64,000 bases of DNA from Bacillota bacterium (lineage in GTDB: Bacteria; Bacillota; Clostridia; Christensenellales; SZUA-584), in NCBI GenBank assembly GCA_023397655.1, contig JAEWTW010000019.1:1-64000 (forward strand), given 5' to 3'. The number at the start of each line of letters is the position of its first letter. The first letter of the stretch is position 1. Both the position numbers and the translations under genes were made by a program. Positions 34,676-42,964 of the stretch are shown piece after piece. Under the pieces are notes generated by a model. That model was given only the letters and a program-made list of their open reading frames with translations, ran no database searches and was not told the origin of the DNA.

Positions 34676-35851
34676 ATGATATTCGGAGCAAAGGACGTCC
34701 GCCAGGAGCTGGGCCGTTTCAGCGGCGATAACTGCGAAACGTGTACGGAGGGCTATATCTACAGGCTGGTGCGCGTCACGCGCTTCCTCGTTGTGTTCTT
34801 TATCAGTCTCATCCCGCTGGGGAGCCGTTATGAGGCCGTCTGCGACAGCTGCGAAGCCGTGAAGGAGATGGACAAGATCGAAGGACGGCACATCGAGAAA
34901 ACGGAATTCCGCAAACGTTCCGCCGCGCTGAACACCGTCACTGCGCTCAAGCTGTGCGCGCTGGCGCTGGTGCTGGCTGCCGCCGTTGCGCTGCCGCTGA
35001 CGCTGACGAGACCGGCGACGCCCGGACCTCAGGCGCTGAAAAACATGATCACTGAAGACGGCACCTACACCATACAGGGCGCCGACGGGCGTGTGCTCGG
35101 CATCGTGCATCAGGCGGACGGCAAAAAGACGCTGACGTTCTATGAAATATCATCCCCGCTGAGCGGCACATCCGCCGGAAAACACAGCTACATCAAGCGC
35201 GATTACTACACGGAGTCCGCGGATGGCAAGCTGACCAAGGACGGCGTGAAGCTCACGCGTAAAATGGATAACCCCGGCTTGCTGGAGGACTGGTACGGCA
35301 CCGCCGTGCGCATGTACGCCTACGACGCTTCCACCGCGTCGCTCAGTATGGCCAGAGGCGTGGACAAGCTGTCGTCCATCCAGTACGAAGATACCCGTGT
35401 CATTTATCCTCTCTCCTATACCGCTTCGGATGGCTCCACCCAGGTGTTCACCACTGTGCTGTATCTGGAACCGGACGCGCACATCGAGGCCACCTTCGTT
35501 CCCTCTGGTGATGACTTGGATCTGCTGGCGATGGTCACCGTGAAGCGGATGGAAAACGGCAGAACAACCACCGAAACGGCATACCGGCTGGGCACCGATA
35601 GTATTACGGCGGCAATACAGCAGCAGATCGGAAGCAACAGCACAGCCGGTGAAATCATGGCCTTTGTTGAGAGCGCCGGGCTGACGCCGGTCACCGAATT
35701 GCGCTACCATTATTACGACAGCACCAAGGTCTATACCTCTGTCGAACTGACGGCGGCAGATGAAACGGGCACGATGCAGACCGAGACCCAAAACTTCGAG
35801 ATAACCAGGAAGGGCAGATACTACATACAGAAGATTTTGGATGAGCAGTAA
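34676..35851 (+). CDS. Membrane protein with N-terminal zinc ribbon
   Basis: A 391-residue protein. Residues 1-65 hold two CxxC pairs, C-E-T-C near 20-23 and C-D-S-C near 56-59, around a hydrophobic segment, as in short zinc-ribbon domains (zinc-ribbon_15 type). A transmembrane helix follows near 90-112, then a large extracellular part without recognised domains. I do not know the function. The second ATG is used because AGAGG is seven bases before it. The YdcF-like gene follows after 16 bases, so the two are one operon. Confidence 0.55.
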   Translation: MIFGAKDVRQELGRFSGDNCETCTEGYIYRLVRVTRFLVVFFISLIPLGSRYEAVCDSCEAVKEMDKIEGRHIEKTEFRKRSAALNTVTALKLCALALVLAAAVALPLTLTRPATPGPQALKNMITEDGTYTIQGADGRVLGIVHQADGKKTLTFYEISSPLSGTSAGKHSYIKRDYYTESADGKLTKDGVKLTRKMDNPGLLEDWYGTAVRMYAYDASTASLSMARGVDKLSSIQYEDTRVIYPLSYTASDGSTQVFTTVLYLEPDAHIEATFVPSGDDLDLLAMVTVKRMENGRTTTETAYRLGTDSITAAIQQQIGSNSTAGEIMAFVESAGLTPVTELRYHYYDSTKVYTSVELTAADETGTMQTETQNFEITRKGRYYIQKILDEQ

Positions 35852-35867
35852 ACGGGGAGAAATGCCG

Positions 35868-36560
35868 ATGACGAAGGAAAACCGCTTGACCAGGAAAAGA
35901 ATAATGCTCGTGCTGGGCGGGCTGGCGCTGGTGGCCGCCGCCGTGATCGTGATACTCAACGCTGTGGTCGTCGGTGCGGCCGCGCCGTACATCCACGCTA
36001 TCGGCGATACCGACAGTGAGACGCCTGCGGACTGCGTGCTGGTGCCGGGCGCTATGGTTTACAGTGACGACCGCCTCTCATTTATCCTGCAGGACCGCGT
36101 GGACTACGCCATACAGCTGTATGAGGAGGGCCAAGCGAAGCGGCTGCTGTTCTCCGGCGATCACGGGCAGACGGACTACGACGAGGTTAACGCAATGAAG
36201 GACTACGCCGTGGCGCAGGGCGTTCCCGAGGACGACATCTTCCTCGATCACGCGGGCTTCTCCACCTACGAGAGCCTGTACCGCGCGCGCGATGTGTTCG
36301 AGGTGAAGAGCGTCATCATCGTGACGCAGCAGTTCCATCTGTCCCGCGCCGTCTATGTCGCGCGGGAGCTGGGCCTTGAGGCCAGCGGTGTCAATTCCAA
36401 CCCGCGCCGCTACGGCAACGAAACAAAAGACGCGCTCCGGGAAAGCCTGGCGCGCGTCAAGGATTTTTTCTATGTGAACCTGTTTCATCCGCTGCCCAAG
36501 TATCTGGGCGAGGCCATCCCCATCACGGGGAGCGCCGCCGCCACCCACGACAAGGGCTAA
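35868..36560 (+). CDS. SanA/YdcF-like DUF218 protein
   Basis: A 230-residue envelope protein with one N-terminal membrane helix (about 12-38) and an extracytoplasmic DUF218 domain. Markers are CVLVPGAMVYSD near 63-74, the LFSGDHGQ loop, and the LDHAGFSTYESLYRARDVF and IIVTQQFHLSRAVYVARELG segments. SanA-type proteins affect envelope permeability and vancomycin sensitivity in E. coli, and the family is suspected to act on lipid carriers or sugars. The ATG at 35868 follows GGGGAG. The ATG two codons earlier is too close. Confidence 0.82.
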   Translation: MTKENRLTRKRIMLVLGGLALVAAAVIVILNAVVVGAAAPYIHAIGDTDSETPADCVLVPGAMVYSDDRLSFILQDRVDYAIQLYEEGQAKRLLFSGDHGQTDYDEVNAMKDYAVAQGVPEDDIFLDHAGFSTYESLYRARDVFEVKSVIIVTQQFHLSRAVYVARELGLEASGVNSNPRRYGNETKDALRESLARVKDFFYVNLFHPLPKYLGEAIPITGSAAATHDKG

Positions 36561-36567
36561 AGGAACC

Positions 36568-37095
36568 TCAGTCCTTCATCAGATAGCGGCGGATGTTGTT
36601 GAAGTAGTAAGCCGTCACCTTGGTGAACAAGTAGTCAAACACCACGAAAGCGGCTTCCGCGATGAGCAGCAGCGCCCATATCGGCAGTGCATCCATCATC
36701 TCCTTAAGCGTTGCCTGCGCTAGCAGGTAGATCAGCACCAGCGCCACATTATAATACAGCAGCTTGACGATGTACCTGACGATCTTGTCCTTGACGCGTA
36801 TCTCAATATAGTATTTGCCGATGCCGTAATGGCCGAAGAATATCACGTATGGCAGCACGTAAACGATATGCGGCAGCATGAACAGCATGCCCAGCGCCGA
36901 TACGGTAATGTACATTAAAAAAGCGAGGCCGATCTCTTCCTCCAGTATCAGACCCATAATGAATATGGAGCTTAAGAAGAACATGGCAAGGCGCATCGTC
37001 GGCAGCACAGCCGCCAGATACAGAAACAGCAGCGACATGGCGGAGAACATGGCCGTCAGGCTGACGCGGTGTGCGGTGCGCTTGAATCTCGGCAT
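36568..37095 (-). CDS. Hypothetical polytopic membrane protein
   Basis: A 175-residue protein with about five to six hydrophobic helices and a basic N-terminus (MPRFKRTAHRVSLTAMFSAMSLLFLYLA), a start like that of ECF-transporter S components, although no substrate signature is recognisable. It is 24 bases downstream of the DnaJ-domain gene, so it is probably the third gene of that operon. Confidence 0.55.
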   Translation of the reverse strand: MPRFKRTAHRVSLTAMFSAMSLLFLYLAAVLPTMRLAMFFLSSIFIMGLILEEEIGLAFLMYITVSALGMLFMLPHIVYVLPYVIFFGHYGIGKYYIEIRVKDKIVRYIVKLLYYNVALVLIYLLAQATLKEMMDALPIWALLLIAEAAFVVFDYLFTKVTAYYFNNIRRYLMKD

Positions 37096-37119
37096 AGGCT
37101 TTCCTTTCTTTCTTGCAGT

Positions 37120-37755
37120 CTAGCAACAGGGGATGCAGTCTCCGCCGGCGCATTCGCAGCAGCAGTCCGCGCACAGCAGGCCGCTGCAGATGCCGCATGC
37201 GTTGGGTCCGCCGCCCTGCTGGCCGCCGTAATACGTCTGGCCGTAACCGGATGCGCTCCTGTTCAGCGTCTGATAGGCGTTGGCGTACTCGGCGTTGGAG
37301 GGGTCCATGCTGTTGGCGGTGGCAAAATGCTGGCGCGCGCCGTCGTACCAGCCCTTGCGCAGCAGCACCGTCCCTTTCAGATAGTGCCACTCGGCGTTCC
37401 GGTTGCCGATGGCGTCCAGCATTGCGTCGGCGCGCGTCAGGTCTCCCACCTGTATCGCGCGGCGCACGTCCGCAAACTGCGTCGAACCGGTATACGACGA
37501 ACCGGACGTCGACCCGCCGCCGTAGGACTGGTCGTAGGTGCCGCCGTAACTCTGACGGTAACCCCCGTTCTGACGATCCTTCTGTATGATGTCGTACGCC
37601 TCGTTGATCTCTTTGAGCCTTTCCCCCGCCAGATCCTCCAGATCGTGACCCTTGTACCGGTCGGGATGGTACTTCTTCGCCAGATTCCGGTACGCAGTCT
37701 TTATTTCAGCGTCCGAAGCGGACGGATTGACCCCCAGCACCTTATACGGATCCAT
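37120..37755 (-). CDS. DnaJ-domain protein with Cys-rich tail
   Basis: A 211-residue protein. The J domain covers residues 1-62, with the HPD triad at 30-32, so it can stimulate a DnaK ATPase. A Tyr/Gly/Ser-rich linker (66-95) and a short TPR-like region (about 97-168) follow. The tail is packed with cysteine (ACGICSGLLCADCCCECAGGDCIPCC, 187-211). It lacks the DnaJ zinc-finger repeats, so it is a specialised J protein. It overlaps the DUF5685 gene by 14 bases, pointing to that protein as its client or partner. Confidence 0.82.
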   Translation of the reverse strand: MDPYKVLGVNPSASDAEIKTAYRNLAKKYHPDRYKGHDLEDLAGERLKEINEAYDIIQKDRQNGGYRQSYGGTYDQSYGGGSTSGSSYTGSTQFADVRRAIQVGDLTRADAMLDAIGNRNAEWHYLKGTVLLRKGWYDGARQHFATANSMDPSNAEYANAYQTLNRSASGYGQTYYGGQQGGGPNACGICSGLLCADCCCECAGGDCIPCC

Positions 37756-38608
37756 TCTTTTCCCCTTTCAAGACATCCTCCGTTTTTTTCGCCAGCCCCA
37801 GATACATGATGTTGTCCAGCAGCGGCTTGTCTCTTTTTATATCCAGCAGCTCATAGGCTTTGCACGCCTCGGCCAGCGAGATGTGCAGGTTGAACTTCGC
37901 TTCCTCTTCTGCCTCTCTGCGGACTTTTGCCGGCTCTCCCGGCGACCGCAGCAGATACACGTTGTAGCTGCCCGTTTTATGGTCCTTCTCAATATCGTTT
38001 ACCGCATCCGCGATGTATATCCAGCGCCCCAGATGATATCCGAAGTGAGACAGCGCCTGCTTCGCGCCCTTGTCCACAAAGTCATACGGCGCAGATGCGA
38101 AAACTGCGGACAGCAGCCGCCCGAACTCGGCGGCGACAGCGTCCACCTCGCGGCACTGAGCCTGCTCCAGCTCCCGCAGCGCGGACAGCCTGGCTTCAAA
38201 CTCCGCAGCCAGCTCCGGCGCGTCCTTTTCCGCTCGCTTCCTCACACCGCTGTATACCAGCGACAGCGCGCTGCTGGATAAGCTATGCTCATCCGCTGCG
38301 TTGTCCGCCAGTTTGGCGCACCCCAGCAGCACGTTCACCGTGGCGGCGTATTCCGCCTCACGCGTGTGCACCACCGTTTTCTTTTTCACGGGGCTTGCGG
38401 CGCACCGTTCCTGTGTCACCGCGAGTTCCCCGCCGCTCATCGACGACAGCAGCATCGACAGCACGGCGCAGTCGTAGTTTAGCATAAATCGCGCCGCGTG
38501 TGTATATTTATCCCGAATCGCCTTGCACAAGCCGCAGTAATACCCCTTGTACGCTTCCAGCTCCTTCACCTTCAGCTCCGGCTTCAAAGGCTGTACATAT
38601 CCGAACAT
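37742..38608 (-). CDS. DUF5685 family protein
   Basis: A 288-residue protein of DUF5685. It starts MFGYVQPLKPELKVKELEAYKGYYCGLC, with CGLC at 25-28 as a possible metal or redox site, and a later NYDCAVL cysteine. The middle is helical, with HFGYHLGRWIYIADAVNDIEKD (about 195-216) reminiscent of all-helical prenyl-synthase-like folds with an Asp-rich motif. Function unknown. Coupling with a DnaJ-domain protein suggests assembly or folding of a metal-binding protein. The start at 38608 follows GGGAG. Confidence 0.72.
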   Translation of the reverse strand: MFGYVQPLKPELKVKELEAYKGYYCGLCKAIRDKYTHAARFMLNYDCAVLSMLLSSMSGGELAVTQERCAASPVKKKTVVHTREAEYAATVNVLLGCAKLADNAADEHSLSSSALSLVYSGVRKRAEKDAPELAAEFEARLSALRELEQAQCREVDAVAAEFGRLLSAVFASAPYDFVDKGAKQALSHFGYHLGRWIYIADAVNDIEKDHKTGSYNVYLLRSPGEPAKVRREAEEEAKFNLHISLAEACKAYELLDIKRDKPLLDNIMYLGLAKKTEDVLKGEKNGSV

Positions 38609-38665
38609 TCCGTCTCCCGACCGTCCCAAAACCCCATGGCAACCGCGTTTTTAGAACTGTTATTA

Positions 38666-38694
38666 ATATTACCATGGGGATCATAAATTCACAA
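38666..38694 (-). promoter_or_regulatory. Sigma-A promoter of the DUF5685-DnaJ operon
   Basis: On minus: TTGTGA (38694-38689), 17 bases, TAATAT (38671-38666). An inverted repeat CCATGGGG (38672-38679) / CCCCATGG (38632-38639) spans the start point. Confidence 0.5.
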
Positions 38695-38734
38695 TCGGAC
38701 ACGGCTCAATTTTCATTCTCTGTTCATATTTAAC

Positions 38735-38764
38735 CAAAAAAACAAGCCCGCCGTTATGGCGAGC
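38735..38764 (-). terminator. Terminator of the amino-acid ABC transporter operon
   Basis: On minus: GCTCGCC (38764-38758), 5-base loop, GGCGGGC, then TTGTTTTTTT. It lies 26 bases after the ATPase stop. Confidence 0.7.
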
Positions 38765-38789
38765 CGCTGTTACTTTTATTGTCCTGCGT

Positions 38790-39524
38790 TTATTCCAGCA
38801 CGCGCTTGAGGAAGGTGCGGGTTCTTTCCTGCGTCGGGTTGCCGAATATGACCTCCGGCGGCCCCTGTTCCGCGATTACACCTTCGTCCATGAACACCAC
38901 ACGGTCGGCTACGTCGCGGGCAAACGCCATCTCGTGCGTCACCACCAGCATCGTGAGTCCGCTGTGCGCGAGGCTCTTCATGACTTTTAAGACTTCGCCC
39001 ACCATCTCGGGATCAAGCGCGGACGTCGGTTCGTCAAACAGCAGCGCCTCGGGTTCCATCGACAGCGCGCGCGCGATGGCCACACGCTGTTTCTGCCCGC
39101 CGGATATCTGGCTGGGTTTGGCGTTGATGAACTGCGCCATGCCCACCTGCTCCAGATACTTCATCGCGATCTGCTTCGCCGTCTGCGGATCACGCTTTAG
39201 CACCTTCACCTGCCCGACCACGCAGTTGTTCAGCACGGTCAGGTTGTTAAACAGGTTGAACTGCTGGAACACCATGCCCATCTTCGCGCGGTATTCCGCG
39301 GTGGACATGTGGTCACCGAGAATGTTCCGCCCGTGATACAGCACCTCGCCGCTCGAGGGCATCTCCAGCAGGTTAATGCAGCGCAACAGCGTGGACTTGC
39401 CGGAACCGGACGCGCCGATGATGCACACCACCTCGCCCTTGCCCACGGTGAAGTCGATATCCTTAAGCACCTCGACGGAGCCAAAGCTTTTTTTCAGATG
39501 TTTGATTTCTATGATCGTATCCAA
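38790..39524 (-). CDS. Polar amino-acid ABC transporter ATP-binding protein
   Basis: A 244-residue ATPase of the GlnQ/HisP (PAAT) family. Walker A is GASGSGKST (37-45), the signature ISGGQKQR lies near 138-145, and Walker B LLFDEPTSALDPE lies near 156-168. It powers amino-acid uptake with the two upstream genes. Its start overlaps the permease stop by 16 bases. Confidence 0.95.
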   Translation of the reverse strand: MDTIIEIKHLKKSFGSVEVLKDIDFTVGKGEVVCIIGASGSGKSTLLRCINLLEMPSSGEVLYHGRNILGDHMSTAEYRAKMGMVFQQFNLFNNLTVLNNCVVGQVKVLKRDPQTAKQIAMKYLEQVGMAQFINAKPSQISGGQKQRVAIARALSMEPEALLFDEPTSALDPEMVGEVLKVMKSLAHSGLTMLVVTHEMAFARDVADRVVFMDEGVIAEQGPPEVIFGNPTQERTRTFLKRVLE

Positions 39525-40297
39525 CGCTTTTTCTCCCCGTCTTTTGTGATTTTTATTTCGGCTTCCGGCACCGTCTGCGAGCCATGAATCGTAAATGTCT
39601 TGGGTCCGTCCATCCGGCGCTCAATCAGGCGCAGTATGCGCGTCACCGAGAATGTCATTACAAAGTACAGTACACAGGTGACAAAGAATGTTTCAAACGT
39701 CTTATAGGTGTTTGCATTGACCATGGACGTTTTAAAATACAGCTCCGTCACCGAGATCACCATGAGCACCGACGTATCCTTGATGTTGATGACGAACTCG
39801 TTGCCTGTCGCGGGCATGATGTTGCGTATCGCCTGCGGCAGCACGATGTTCATCATCGTCTGGCGGTGCGTCATGCCGATGGAATGCGCCGCCTCGAACT
39901 GCCCCCTGTCCACGGACAGTATACCGCCGCGCACGATCTCCGCCATGTATGCGCCTGTGTTGATGGACACGATGACGATACCGGCTATGTTGCGGTCCGG
40001 GCTGATGCCCGTCGCCGCCGCGAAGCCGTAGAACAGCACCATCGCCTGCACGATCATCGGTGTCCCTCGGAATATCTCGATATAAACCGACAGAACGATG
40101 TTGACCAGTCTGAGCAGGAACCGCTTAACAGGAGAACTCTTTGCGTCCAACGGGATCGTCCTCACGACGCCGATGCCCAGCCCGATGACAAAACCGATAA
40201 GTGTACCGGTAATCGCGATCAGCAGCGTGGTACCAGCGCCCTGCAGAAACATTATTCCGTACTTTTCAATTATCCTGGCAACTGTGTCAAAGAACAC
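39509..40297 (-). CDS. Polar amino-acid ABC transporter permease
   Basis: A 262-residue membrane component with about five helices. The inner-membrane component motif lies at EAAHSIGMTHRQTMMNIVLPQAIRNIMP (about 134-161). A single permease gene implies a homodimer. The long C-terminal tail after residue 235 is charged. It sits between the binding-protein gene and the ATPase gene. Confidence 0.93.
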   Translation of the reverse strand: MFFDTVARIIEKYGIMFLQGAGTTLLIAITGTLIGFVIGLGIGVVRTIPLDAKSSPVKRFLLRLVNIVLSVYIEIFRGTPMIVQAMVLFYGFAAATGISPDRNIAGIVIVSINTGAYMAEIVRGGILSVDRGQFEAAHSIGMTHRQTMMNIVLPQAIRNIMPATGNEFVINIKDTSVLMVISVTELYFKTSMVNANTYKTFETFFVTCVLYFVMTFSVTRILRLIERRMDGPKTFTIHGSQTVPEAEIKITKDGEKKRWIRS

Positions 40298-40335
40298 AAT
40301 AAAGCCCTCCTGTCAATGATTCACTAAATTCTTAA

Positions 40336-41250
40336 TTAAGCAGCGGGCTGATTGGCCGTTGCCGCTTCCATCAGCGCTTTTCTGTCGTCCTCGGAAATGC
40401 CGGCCAGTATCGCGTTGATAGCGGAAACCAGATCCTCGTTGCCCTTCTTGATGCCCACAGCGATAGAGGTGTCGCCCTCGGAGAGGTCAAAGCCCATGCC
40501 GTCAGCAAACTCGATGAACATATAGGTATCCGGATCAGCAGCCATGGCGGATTCGCCCTCCGGCTTCTCGCTCACATAGCCGTCGATGATACCGGACGAA
40601 AGCGCCACGCGCATCGCCGCGAAGTCCTTCATCGCTTCCTGCTGAGCAACGCCTTCGATCTGGCTGATCTTATCGTAGTGGTAGGTACCCAGCTGTGCGG
40701 TGATCTTCGCGCCGGAGAAGTCAGCCAGGCTGGTTGCACCTTCAAAGGCTCCGCCCTTCTTGACCACCATGCCGAGCACGATGTCTTCACGGTAGTAGCT
40801 GTCGGTGAAGTCGATGGATTCTTTGCGCTCGTCCGTCGGCGACATGCCCGCGATGATCGCGTCGATAACGCCGGACTCAAGAGCGGGTATCAGGCCATCC
40901 CAAGAGGTAGGAACGACAACCAGCTTCTTGCCAAGGCCTTCCGCAATCAGCTTGGCGATCTCCACGTCGTAGCCGCCTGCAAACTGACCGGCTTCCAGCG
41001 CCACCGCGCCGTTGCTGTCGTCCGTCTGCGTCCAGTTGTACGGCGGATATGCGCATTCCATGCCCACGATGAACTCTTCCATGGCCGCTTCTTCTGTGGC
41101 GGCAGGCGACTCGTCGGCAGGTGCCGGTTCTTCCGCAGCTTCGGTGGCCGCAGGCTCAGACGTCTGGGGCGCATTGTTGCCGCCGCAGCCGGTAAAAGCA
41201 AAGCCTGCAACCAGCACAACAACCAACAGGAAAATACTCAGTTTTTTCAT
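40336..41250 (-). CDS. Polar amino-acid ABC transporter substrate-binding lipoprotein
   Basis: A 304-residue lipoprotein with signal and lipobox FTGC22, then an Ala/Glu-rich linker. The family 3 solute-binding domain has the MECAYPPYNWTQ start near 77-88, GYDVEIAKLIAEGLGKKLVVVP, and DAIIAGMSPTDERKESIDFT. The ligand is a polar amino acid by family, but the exact one cannot be read. The ATG at 41250 follows GGAGAGG. The longer frame lacks a site and would bury the signal peptide. Confidence 0.92.
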   Translation of the reverse strand: MKKLSIFLLVVVLVAGFAFTGCGGNNAPQTSEPAATEAAEEPAPADESPAATEEAAMEEFIVGMECAYPPYNWTQTDDSNGAVALEAGQFAGGYDVEIAKLIAEGLGKKLVVVPTSWDGLIPALESGVIDAIIAGMSPTDERKESIDFTDSYYREDIVLGMVVKKGGAFEGATSLADFSGAKITAQLGTYHYDKISQIEGVAQQEAMKDFAAMRVALSSGIIDGYVSEKPEGESAMAADPDTYMFIEFADGMGFDLSEGDTSIAVGIKKGNEDLVSAINAILAGISEDDRKALMEAATANQPAA

Positions 41251-41456
41251 TTGTTTTCCTCTCCTTAGTAACAAATAATTTATTTTGCTAAACTGATAGC
41301 ATACTAGTAGTGAGATTCGTATACTTAAAATATCAAAAAATCGGGTGTTTAGCAAGAAGATATATAGCGTCACAGCAATTTAGGCGGCTGGTAATTATCG
41401 CTCCTGCCGCAACGCCGATGAATCCGGACAGCGCTGTCCGGCATGATAGTCTGTTG

Positions 41457-42251
41457 TCAGCCGTCTGAAAGCAGCCGCGCCAGCTCCCCCGCAATACCGG
41501 GGCACGCCGCCGCGATATCACGCCGCTCGCCGTATTCGCGCCGCTCGCCAAGCGGTTCGCCGAACCGGTTCATCAGCACGGCCCCAGTCTCCTGCGCCAC
41601 CAGCAGACCGGATACGTAATCCACAAACGCCTCGTTGTGCAGCAACGCCGCGTCTGTACGCCCGCAGGCTGCATGGCACAGCTCCAGCGCGCAGGCCGCC
41701 CCCGCGTGTATATGTCCCGCCTCCATCATCAGCGCTTGCACCGCCCCGCCCCTGCGCAGCGCCGCCTGCCCTAATGACACGTACGCACTGCTCAGCCGTT
41801 TTTCAGACGAGGGCGTTATCCGCTTTCCGTTCAGATACGCACCGAGGCCACTCACCGCATGGAACAGCTCCACATGCACCGGATCGTACACCACGGCTGC
41901 CTGCAGCTTCTGTTTATCCAGATACGCGATGCCGACGCACGCACCCAAAAGGCTGCGCTCCGCGGCTGTGCCGCACGCCGCAAAACACGGCCCGTCAAAG
42001 CCGCCGGTGTCCCCTAAGTAATCGGTCAGCGTGTAGCCGTCCCCGTCACGCCGCGCCAGCATGGGCGCCGTCAGGCCGTCGGTCCACAGCAGCACCTCCC
42101 CGCCGTGCGCGCCGAACCATCCGGCCAGCAACGCATCCAGCAGCGCCTGATGCGTTTCCTGTATACCCGCCCGGCTGACGAGCTTGTCCCCCGCTGCGAA
42201 AGCGGCATCTTTCATGATATAACAAACGGACGCGGCTTTTTGTATTGACAT
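41457..42251 (-). CDS. Inositol monophosphatase-fold protein, probably without the metal site
   Basis: A 264-residue protein with the second half of an inositol monophosphatase: AAVVYDPVHVELFHAVSGLGAYLNGKRI (117-144) and the FVDYVSGLLVAQETGAVLMNRFG segment near 207-230. The metal-binding motifs are missing. The usual DPIDGT is represented by LGDTGGFDGPCF, and no GEE motif precedes it. Either the enzyme has diverged in function or it is a non-catalytic relative. The ATG at 42251 follows AAAGG and a TATAAT. Confidence 0.6.
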   Translation of the reverse strand: MSIQKAASVCYIMKDAAFAAGDKLVSRAGIQETHQALLDALLAGWFGAHGGEVLLWTDGLTAPMLARRDGDGYTLTDYLGDTGGFDGPCFAACGTAAERSLLGACVGIAYLDKQKLQAAVVYDPVHVELFHAVSGLGAYLNGKRITPSSEKRLSSAYVSLGQAALRRGGAVQALMMEAGHIHAGAACALELCHAACGRTDAALLHNEAFVDYVSGLLVAQETGAVLMNRFGEPLGERREYGERRDIAAACPGIAGELARLLSDG

Positions 42252-42376
42252 TTGAATGCTTTATACCTTTATTATATAATAAGCTATATGTTCAGCGACA
42301 TTCGCCAGACCATATTATAGCATAATTTGAATGCGCTGTCCGTGAAAAAATATTACTTTACAGGCGGGTATACTCA

Positions 42377-42446
42377 TTGACAAGCTGAGACTCATGTGCT
42401 AGATTACTACTAGTGCTCTAAAAAACAGGCTTTAAAGGCCTTTTTT
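42377..42446 (+). promoter_or_regulatory. Promoter and leader hairpin of rpmG-secE-nusG
   Basis: TTGACA (42377-42382), 17 bases, TAGATT (42400-42405), with TG at 42397-42398 as an extended -10. A weak hairpin with T-run (42420-42446) between promoter and rpmG could attenuate the operon. Confidence 0.7.
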
Positions 42447-42478
42447 AATTGCGCAGACACAAAGTTTGGAGGAAGGCC

Positions 42479-42628
42479 ATGCGTAACAAGATCACCCTGG
42501 CATGCACGGAGTGCAAGCAGAGAAATTACGACTCGATGAAGAACAAAAAGAACGATCCCGACAGGTTGGAAATGAGCAAGTACTGCCGTTTCTGCAAAAA
42601 ACACACCACCCACAAGGAAACGAAATAA
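42479..42628 (+). CDS. rpmG: 50S ribosomal protein L33
   Basis: A 49-residue ribosomal protein that starts MRNKITLACTEC and ends KKHTTHKETK. The two CxxC pairs (C9/C12 and C36/C39) make it the zinc-binding (C+) form of L33. GGAGGAAGGCC precedes the ATG. It is the usual first gene before secE-nusG; no tRNA-Trp gene lies between. Confidence 0.95.
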   Translation: MRNKITLACTECKQRNYDSMKNKKNDPDRLEMSKYCRFCKKHTTHKETK

Positions 42629-42673
42629 TATCGTCTTTTGGGCACCTATAATGAGTTTAGGATGTGAGGGGCT

Positions 42674-42943
42674 ATGGCAAAAACGAAATTAATCGGTGAT
42701 GACCGAAAAGAAAAGCTGGAGCAGCAAAGAAAAGCGGCTAAAAAAGCGAACAAAAAGAAAAGAAAGAGCCCGGCCAGATTTATCAAGGATATCATTTCCG
42801 AGCTGAAGAAGGTGACGTGGCCGACCGCCAAGGATCTGCTCAAGTATTCCAGCGCTGTGCTTGGTTTCATACTGATCGTGGCGATTATCGTTGGTCTGTT
42901 TGATCTTGGCATAACCAGCCTTTTCGATCTGGTTCTAAAATAA
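42674..42943 (+). CDS. secE: Preprotein translocase subunit SecE
   Basis: An 89-residue protein with a single membrane helix (about 60-82) preceded by the conserved ISELKKVTWPTAKDLLKYS segment. A Lys-rich N-terminal extension of 30 residues is longer than the minimal Gram-positive SecE. It is part of the SecYEG channel. GAGGGGC precedes the start. Confidence 0.95.
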   Translation: MAKTKLIGDDRKEKLEQQRKAAKKANKKKRKSPARFIKDIISELKKVTWPTAKDLLKYSSAVLGFILIVAIIVGLFDLGITSLFDLVLK

Positions 42944-42964
42944 TAAGGAGACGCGCCGGCCTGT

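Noticed and set aside
41424..41441. CCGGACAGCGCTGTCCGG palindrome after the IMPase-like gene as a terminator
   Set aside because: Perfect palindrome, but no T-run follows on either strand, so termination is not supported; it may be an unexplained protein-binding site.
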